Part shown: one piece after another, positions 33,651 to 38,402 of the stretch
Position numbering within the stretch: position 1 is the first letter of the stretch
Layout of the letters: every line of letters begins with the position of its first letter
Notes under the pieces: model-generated
The model's database searches: none
What the model saw: only the letters and a program-made list of their open reading frames with translations
Told to the model about the DNA's origin: nothing
Assembly (NCBI GenBank): GCA_002308635.1
Contig: DBWG01000015.1
Span: 1 to 38,402, forward strand
Origin: Ruminococcaceae bacterium UBA1244
Lineage (GTDB): Bacteria > Bacillota > Clostridia > Oscillospirales > Acutalibacteraceae
DNA: 38,402 bases
Reading direction: 5' to 3'
Position numbers and translations under genes: made by a program

Positions 33651-33659
33651 TCTATTAAT

Positions 33660-33688
33660 AATTTACCATTATCTTATCCGATTGTCAA
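33660..33688 (-). promoter_or_regulatory. sigma-A promoter of the hrcA operon
   Basis: On the minus strand a perfect TTGACA (33683-33688) and TAAATT (33660-33665) are 17 bp apart, with the predicted start point near 33653 next to CIRCE. Vegetative promoter plus CIRCE is the usual class I heat-shock layout. The rest of the 33689-33873 stretch is AT-rich with nothing else recognised. Confidence 0.85.
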
Positions 33689-33873
33689 GACCTTTATTCC
33701 TTTTTTCAGCATTTTTGATACGGCTTTTTATTACTTTAGGCAGAAATAAGTAATATATCTCCTATCCTCACGCTGATAAGGGTATTATTTTTCTCATATC
33801 AGATTTTATTGTTTATTTCACATTCCAAAATCAAATAAATATACGAAAATAATTCCAAATCTTTCCTCCTTTG

Positions 33874-33902
33874 TTGAAAATTCAAAAAAAACAATGTATA
33901 AT
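33874..33902 (+). promoter_or_regulatory. promoter of the zinc-ribbon membrane protein
   Basis: TTGAAA (33874-33879) and a perfect TATAAT (33897-33902) are 17 bp apart, about 48 bp before the ATG. Confidence 0.75.
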
Positions 33903-33949
33903 ATGTAACGCAGGATACACAATTTCAAATCGGTCAGAGGAGAATAATA

Positions 33950-34720
33950 ATGAAGATCATCAATACCAATTGCACTAATTGCGGTGCTCCACTTGAAGTT
34001 TATGAAAACACAAAATATATCAAGTGTAAATTCTGCGGAAACACATTTTTATATGACGATGGAGTACAACACATAAAATATGACAACGCAGAAGAAGCCG
34101 GTTACTTATTTGAAAAAGGCAGGCAACGTGCTAAGAACGAATTTAAGCAGGACAATCAGCCTTCCCGCATTCAGATTCCTGTCGATCAAAAACAAAGTTC
34201 TGTCACCCAAAATAAAGTTTCAAACAAAAAAATATGGTTGTGGGTACTTGGATGGATTATTATTTTTCCACTTCCTCTTACTATAATTATGCTCAGAAAC
34301 AAGAAAATGAACAAAGCTGTGAAATATGGAATCATTGCTCTTGCTTGGATCATTTACATAGCCATCGGATTATCAGGATCGGTCAACAGCAGCGATAAAT
34401 CCGGCAGCACGTCCGGCTCCATAAGCTCATCCTCGTCAACAGGCAACACTGCCGCTTATGACAGCTCGAAGCCCCTTGTCGGCAAGTTTGAAGCAGCGGG
34501 ATTTTCCGGCTTGTTCTATACCTTCAACGAGGACGGTACAGGCGAGTATGAACTTCTCGGCGAAGTCATAAAGCTCAATTACTCCATAAAGGACGGCAAG
34601 CTCGTTATCGAATTCCATTCAGACGAAATGGGAACAATGACCGTTGATTATAAGATAGACGAAACAAAGCTCAGCATGAAGGACATCACCGGCAGCTATG
34701 TTGATTACATAAGAAAATAA
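33950..34720 (+). CDS. zinc-ribbon membrane protein, unknown function
   Basis: A 256-residue protein in three parts. Residues 1-35 form a zinc ribbon with CTNC at 8-11 and CKFC at 26-29. Residues about 95-140 hold two membrane helices (IWLWVLGWIIIFPLPLTIIM and YGIIALAWIIYIAIGL). A Ser/Gly-rich linker leads to a C-terminal extracytoplasmic beta domain of about 80 residues (LVGKFEAAGFSGLFYTFNED onward) that resembles small lipocalin-like DUF5640-type domains. The zinc ribbon would be cytoplasmic and, with an even number of helices, the C-terminal domain also on the same side unless one segment re-enters, so topology is unsettled. The ATG at 33950 follows AGAGGAG. Own promoter and terminator. 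No specific function can be assigned. Confidence 0.82.
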   Translation: MKIINTNCTNCGAPLEVYENTKYIKCKFCGNTFLYDDGVQHIKYDNAEEAGYLFEKGRQRAKNEFKQDNQPSRIQIPVDQKQSSVTQNKVSNKKIWLWVLGWIIIFPLPLTIIMLRNKKMNKAVKYGIIALAWIIYIAIGLSGSVNSSDKSGSTSGSISSSSSTGNTAAYDSSKPLVGKFEAAGFSGLFYTFNEDGTGEYELLGEVIKLNYSIKDGKLVIEFHSDEMGTMTVDYKIDETKLSMKDITGSYVDYIRK

Positions 34721-34730
34721 TATACCGCAC

Positions 34731-34771
34731 AAAAAAGGCACATCCTCAGACAATGAGAATGTGCCTTTTAT
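34731..34771. terminator. bidirectional terminator, zinc-ribbon gene / glgA
   Basis: AAGGCACAT (34735-34743) pairs with ATGTGCCTT (34759-34767), extended inside by CTCA/TGAG with one mismatch. TTTTAT follows on the + strand and TTTTTTGTG on the minus strand. Confidence 0.88.
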
Positions 34772-34783
34772 CACATTGAAATA

Positions 34784-36208
34784 TTATTCATTCATTACTT
34801 CTCTGTACATATTGATGTACTCTGTAGCGGAACGTGTCCAGCTGTTATCAGACCTCATAGCACGCTTGACAAGAATCTCCCAGCCGTCATGCTGCCAGTA
34901 GCCGGCAATAGCACGGCGTATGCAGGCAAGCATATCCATTGCATCGTAGTTGCGGAAGGTAAATCCGTTTCCGTCGCCTGTGCCGCTGTCCTTTATGGAG
35001 TCACGCAGACCGCCGACCTCTCTGACGATCGGAATAGTACCGTATCTGAGGGCGATCATCTGTGAAAGTCCGCAGGGTTCCGACTTTGACGGCATGAGGA
35101 ACATATCCGCACCTGCATAGATCTTTCTTGAAAGCTCAGGGATAAATCCATGACAAGCGCAAAGCCTTCCGGGATATCTGTCGTTCATGGAACGGAAGAA
35201 GCTCTCATACTCCCAGTCGCCGGAACCCAGAATGATAAACTGAACATACTCTTCACGCATAAGCTGATCGAGAGCATCCTTTACAAGATCAAGTCCCTTG
35301 TGGGCAACGAGTCTTGTTACCATAGCGATTATCGGAACTTCGGCATTCTGTTCAAGTCCTAAACGTTCCTGAAGCCTCTGTTTGCAAACCGCCTTGCCGG
35401 AAAGGTCATCAGCCGTAAAATGCTCATAGAGCTGGATATCTGTTGCAGGGTTGTAAGAGGTGTTGTCGATACCGTTAAGTATGCCTCTTATCTTCCATGC
35501 TCTTGCGTTCAGTATCGGGTCAAGTCCGTGTGAGAACCACGGGTCTCTTATCTCCCACGAGTAGCTTGGGCTTACTGTCGTGACACGGTTAGCTGTTTCA
35601 ATAGCACCCTTCATGAAATTGATGCAGCCGTCCCAATCAAGAACAGACCGGCTCTGCGGTGGGATGCCGACGACCTCTTCATAGAGTTCGGGACCGTATT
35701 TGCCCTGATACTGGATATTGTGGATAGTAAAAATAGTCTTGATGCCCCAATACCATTCGTTCTTTGAGTAGAACAGATTGTAGAATGTCGGCACAAGAGC
35801 CGTCTGCCAGTCGTTGCAGTGGATTATATCGGGTTTAAAATCAATATACGGAAGCATTTCAAGCACAGCTCTTGAGAAAAATGCAAATCTCTCCGCATCA
35901 TCATAATGGCCGTACAAGCCCTGACGCTTGAAATAGTACTGGTTGTCCAGGAAATAATAGATGACACCGTTATATCTTGTTTCAAAAATACCGCAGTACT
36001 GTCTTCTCCATGAAACAGGTACAGAAAAGCTCGTAACAAATCTCAGGTTATCCTTCAGTGACTGAGGTATGTCCTCATAATACGGCATTACGATGCGGCA
36101 GCCGATCAAGCGCTGACGCAGAGCGTGAGGCAATGCGCCTGAAACATCTGCCAGTCCGCCCGAAGCCGCAAATGGCTGAGCCTCACTCGTTACAAACAGA
36201 CACTTCAT
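34784..36208 (-). CDS. glgA: glycogen synthase
   Basis: A 474-residue glycosyltransferase of family GT5 that adds glucose from ADP-glucose to growing glycogen. The N-terminal substrate loop reads AASGGLADVSGALPHAL near residue 15-31, the variant of the KxGGL motif with Ser instead of Lys. HNIQYQGKYGPELYEEV and VNGI-type ILNGIDNTSYNPATD motifs follow, and the C-terminal domain has MVTRLVAHKGLDLV and SKSEPCGLSQMIALRYGTIP with the retaining-enzyme Glu. ATG at 36208 follows GGAGG. It is third in the glgC-glgD-glgA order and separated from glgD by 83 bp with a hairpin. Confidence 0.95.
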   Translation of the reverse strand: MKCLFVTSEAQPFAASGGLADVSGALPHALRQRLIGCRIVMPYYEDIPQSLKDNLRFVTSFSVPVSWRRQYCGIFETRYNGVIYYFLDNQYYFKRQGLYGHYDDAERFAFFSRAVLEMLPYIDFKPDIIHCNDWQTALVPTFYNLFYSKNEWYWGIKTIFTIHNIQYQGKYGPELYEEVVGIPPQSRSVLDWDGCINFMKGAIETANRVTTVSPSYSWEIRDPWFSHGLDPILNARAWKIRGILNGIDNTSYNPATDIQLYEHFTADDLSGKAVCKQRLQERLGLEQNAEVPIIAMVTRLVAHKGLDLVKDALDQLMREEYVQFIILGSGDWEYESFFRSMNDRYPGRLCACHGFIPELSRKIYAGADMFLMPSKSEPCGLSQMIALRYGTIPIVREVGGLRDSIKDSGTGDGNGFTFRNYDAMDMLACIRRAIAGYWQHDGWEILVKRAMRSDNSWTRSATEYINMYREVMNE

Positions 36209-36247
36209 ATTAACACCTCCGGTTTTGCGAAAAGTTTTGTCTTGAAC

Positions 36248-36282
36248 ATCCGCCGCACACTATGCAGTCATTTGCGGCGGAT
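36248..36282. repeat. hairpin between glgD and glgA
   Basis: ATCCGCCGCA (36248-36257) and TGCGGCGGAT (36273-36282) form a perfect 10-bp stem with a 15-nt loop. A T-rich tail follows on the + strand only. On the minus strand, the direction of glg transcription, GTTCAAGAC follows, so it may stabilise the upstream mRNA or attenuate glgA, with no clear full stop. Confidence 0.6.
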
Positions 36283-36291
36283 ATTTTTGTT

Positions 36292-37410
36292 TTATACAAT
36301 GCTGAGCTTGCTTATATAGACAGGATATGAAGGCTGACCTGCGAGAGTCTTGTCGTCACGGATGACAACATCCTTATCAACAACAACATAGCTCATGCTG
36401 CAGTTTGCGCCGACCTTTGTATCCTGCATGATAACGCAGTTTGAAACCTTTGTTCCCTTGCCGATATGAACACCCTTGAAGAGTATGCAGTTTTCAACTT
36501 CGCCCTCGATGTTGCATCCGTTGCCGATAAGGGAGTTGGATACCTTAGAGCCAAGACCGTATTTTGTGGGCATATCGTCTCTTACCTTTGTATATACGGG
36601 ACGTGAAGCGTTGAAGAGATCATCACGGACATCCTTTTCCTTCAGAGCCATATTAGCGTTGAAGTAGTCGCTCATGCAGGTAATGACAGGAGCGAAGCCC
36701 TTGAACTCATAGCCGTACATATTAAGGTTCTTATATTCTGCCTGAATGATATCACGCTTGAAGCTCATTGTATTCTTGCCGATGCACTTATTGACAAGAT
36801 CCATAAGGAGCTCACGCTTGAGGAGCATCATATTCATATAGAAGCTGCAGCTTCCGTTGATGGAGGGAGCTACAAGAACATCTGTTACCTTGCCCTTTGC
36901 GTCAAAGGAGAACACTGTCGGCTCCTGAATTTTTGCAGGAAGAACATCACGCTTATAGACAACAGTGATATCAGCGTTGGTTTCGAGGTGCTTTTCAAAG
37001 ACCTTCTGATAGTCGATATTGCAGATAACATCGCAGTCAGAGATCATAACATACTCTTCGCTGGAGTTTTTGAGGAAGGGCATGATAGCGTTGAAGGTCT
37101 TTACACGGTTTGCATAGTCATTCGGATCCATAAAAGGAGGAAGGATGAACAGACCGTTGCGCTGTCTTGAAAGATCCCACGCCTTGCCTGCGCCGAGATG
37201 ATCGGTAAGGCTCTGGTAGTTGCTCTTTGTGATGACTGCGACCTTGTTGATGCCCGAATTTACCATATTGGAAAGCGGGAAGTCGATCAGGCGGTATCTG
37301 CCGCCGAAAGGTACGGCACCCATTGTTCTCAGCTCAGTAAGCTGGCTGATAAGATTCTCATGCAGATTAGAGAAGATTATTCCCATTACATTATTTCCAC
37401 GCATGATCAT
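36292..37410 (-). CDS. glgD: glucose-1-phosphate adenylyltransferase subunit GlgD
   Basis: A 372-residue partner subunit of ADP-glucose pyrophosphorylase. In Firmicutes GlgD lacks full catalytic power and raises the activity of GlgC in a GlgC/GlgD heterotetramer. The N-terminal nucleotidyltransferase domain has MGAVPFGGRYRLIDFPLSNM and ITKSNYQSLTDHLGAGKAWD; the metal-binding region reads YVMISDCDVICNIDY. The C-terminal left-handed beta helix begins at about residue 280 (NSLIGNGCNIEGEVENCILF). ATG at 37410 overlaps the glgC stop by 4 bp (ATGA), showing translational coupling and supporting subunit pairing. Confidence 0.93.
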   Translation of the reverse strand: MIMRGNNVMGIIFSNLHENLISQLTELRTMGAVPFGGRYRLIDFPLSNMVNSGINKVAVITKSNYQSLTDHLGAGKAWDLSRQRNGLFILPPFMDPNDYANRVKTFNAIMPFLKNSSEEYVMISDCDVICNIDYQKVFEKHLETNADITVVYKRDVLPAKIQEPTVFSFDAKGKVTDVLVAPSINGSCSFYMNMMLLKRELLMDLVNKCIGKNTMSFKRDIIQAEYKNLNMYGYEFKGFAPVITCMSDYFNANMALKEKDVRDDLFNASRPVYTKVRDDMPTKYGLGSKVSNSLIGNGCNIEGEVENCILFKGVHIGKGTKVSNCVIMQDTKVGANCSMSYVVVDKDVVIRDDKTLAGQPSYPVYISKLSIV

Positions 37411-38402
37411 TCAACCCCCTCTACATCTTTTGCGACCATTTCTTTTGGTTCGATCTTTGCGCCTGCGCCGATCCTGAGGTTATCGCCGATAACAGCGATG
37501 CCCCACTTGTCTTTATCTTCTATATCCTCAGGACGAGCGCCGACTACAGCGTTCTTTCCGATGACCGTATTTTCTGAAACTATAGCATACTGTACAACAG
37601 CGCCCTCTTCAATTACAGAACCGGGCATGATGATAGAATCCTGTACAACAGCGCCGGGCTTTACAACGACGTTGGAGAACAGTACGGAGAAGTCTACCTT
37701 ACCGCTGATGTCGCAGCCGTCTGCGATCATTGAATTCTGTACCATAGCTCCGTCTGCGATATACTGCGGCGGAACAACGGGATTTCTTGAATAGATCTTC
37801 CAGCTCTCATCGCTGAGGTCGAGCGGGATATTCGGGTCAAGAAGATCCATATTAGCTTCCCAGAGGCTGTCGATAGTTCCGACATCCTTCCAGTAGCCCT
37901 GGAACTGATATGCGAACATTCTCTGTCCGTCCTCAAGCATCTTGGGGAGTACATCCTTACCGAAGTCATGCTCTGAGCCTTCTGTATCTTCATCTTCGAT
38001 GAGGTATTTTCTGAGCTTATCCCAGCTGAATACATAGATACCCATTGAAGCGTTTGTGCTCTTCGGATGTGCGGGCTTCTCCTCGAACTCATAGATAGAG
38101 CCGTCGGGGTTGGTATTCATAATACCGAATCTTGACGCTTCCTCAAGCGGAACATCGATAACCGCAATTGTGCAGTCTGCGTTATGCTCTGCATGGAAAG
38201 AAATCATTTTCGAGTAATCCATTTTGTAAATGTGGTCGCCTGAAAGAATAAGAACATACTCGGGATCGTAACGCTCAATGAAATTGATATTCTGATAAAT
38301 AGCATTCGCCGTACCCGAATACCAGTTAGCACCGTCCTTTTGCTCATACGGTGAAAGGATATGTACACCTGCATTCTCGTTATCGAGATCCCACGGCTGA
38401 CC
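37407..38402 (-). CDS. glgC: glucose-1-phosphate adenylyltransferase GlgC, N-terminus outside window
   Basis: The visible 331 residues are the C-terminal part of the catalytic ADP-glucose pyrophosphorylase; about 70 residues lie beyond the window edge at 38402. The frame is open to the edge. Landmarks are GQPWDLDNENAGVH at the edge, WYSGTANAIYQN, VLILSGDHIYKMDY with the catalytic Asp, FEEKPAHPKS with the substrate-binding Glu-Lys, and YWKDVGTIDSLWEANMDLL. A left-handed beta helix fills the C-terminal third. It makes ADP-glucose for GlgA and overlaps glgD by 4 bp. An internal ATG at 38222 is not the start. Confidence 0.95.
   Translation of the reverse strand, partial: GQPWDLDNENAGVHILSPYEQKDGANWYSGTANAIYQNINFIERYDPEYVLILSGDHIYKMDYSKMISFHAEHNADCTIAVIDVPLEEASRFGIMNTNPDGSIYEFEEKPAHPKSTNASMGIYVFSWDKLRKYLIEDEDTEGSEHDFGKDVLPKMLEDGQRMFAYQFQGYWKDVGTIDSLWEANMDLLDPNIPLDLSDESWKIYSRNPVVPPQYIADGAMVQNSMIADGCDISGKVDFSVLFSNVVVKPGAVVQDSIIMPGSVIEEGAVVQYAIVSENTVIGKNAVVGARPEDIEDKDKWGIAVIGDNLRIGAGAKIEPKEMVAKDVEGVE

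Noticed and set aside
36248..36282. Terminator between glgD and glgA
   Set aside because: The stem is perfect but the T-rich tail is on the strand opposite to glg transcription, so full termination is unlikely.
1..38402. tRNA, rRNA, transposase, integrase or prophage genes
   Set aside because: None was recognised by eye on either strand; a tRNAscan and Rfam scan would be needed to exclude small RNA genes.

Overview
The window looks like a chromosomal segment of a low-to-moderate GC Firmicute of class Clostridia, most like the Ruminococcus/Oscillospiraceae group. Pointers are an hrcA-grpE-dnaK-dnaJ operon behind a CIRCE operator, a glgC-glgD-glgA glycogen cluster, a SpoIIQ-like LytM protein, sigma-A promoters of Gram-positive type, strong GGAGG ribosome binding sites and LPXTG/sortase surface proteins. 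The taxon is inferred from gene content and style; no marker such as rRNA is present.

Layout. (1) 1-3540: gltX and glnS, two tRNA charging enzymes on the + strand, with hairpin-bearing filler sequence after each. (2) 3527-4850, minus: a membrane SPFH/band-7 protein followed by a small ribbon-helix-helix protein. Their promoter carries two helically phased TGATATCA palindromes, which suggests autoregulation. (3) 4900-16900, minus: a cell-surface pilus locus read from about 16.9 kb down. It encodes a 1843-residue tip adhesin (fibro-slime domain, CBM26-like starch-binding module, MPETG anchor), a major pilin (LPGTG), two overlapping class C sortases and a small CnaB-type pilin with an unusual sorting signal. 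After a strong terminator come an FkbM-type methyltransferase and a 56-residue protein resembling DUF6774. (4) 17118-20450, plus: a lipoprotein, a HAD phosphatase and QueH. (5) 20451-22770, minus: a SpoIIQ-like LytM endopeptidase and a Ser/Glu-rich lipoprotein, each with its own terminator. (6) 22884-27870, plus: a compact six-gene run with a Cof-type HAD hydrolase, a YbaK/ProX tRNA deacylase, a SprT-like metallopeptidase, an RlmA-like rRNA methyltransferase, a lipoprotein and FabV/Ter enoyl reductase. (7) 27894-28522, minus: a TetR regulator with a candidate operator over its own -10 box. (8) 28592-33690, minus: the heat-shock operon, with a 361-bp GC-rich, repeat-containing insertion between dnaK and dnaJ. 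(9) 33874-34770, plus: a zinc-ribbon membrane protein. (10) 34784-38402, minus: glgC (N-terminus outside the window), glgD and glgA.

How it fits together. The sortases should polymerise the major pilin, cap it with the giant adhesin and attach it through the small pilin. The CBM26-like module suggests that the pilus grips starch. The glg genes make storage glycogen and the heat-shock genes form the chaperone system with its own repressor. The most unusual parts are the starch-binding pilus tip, the SPFH/ribbon-helix-helix module with its tandem operators, and the structured intergenic elements.
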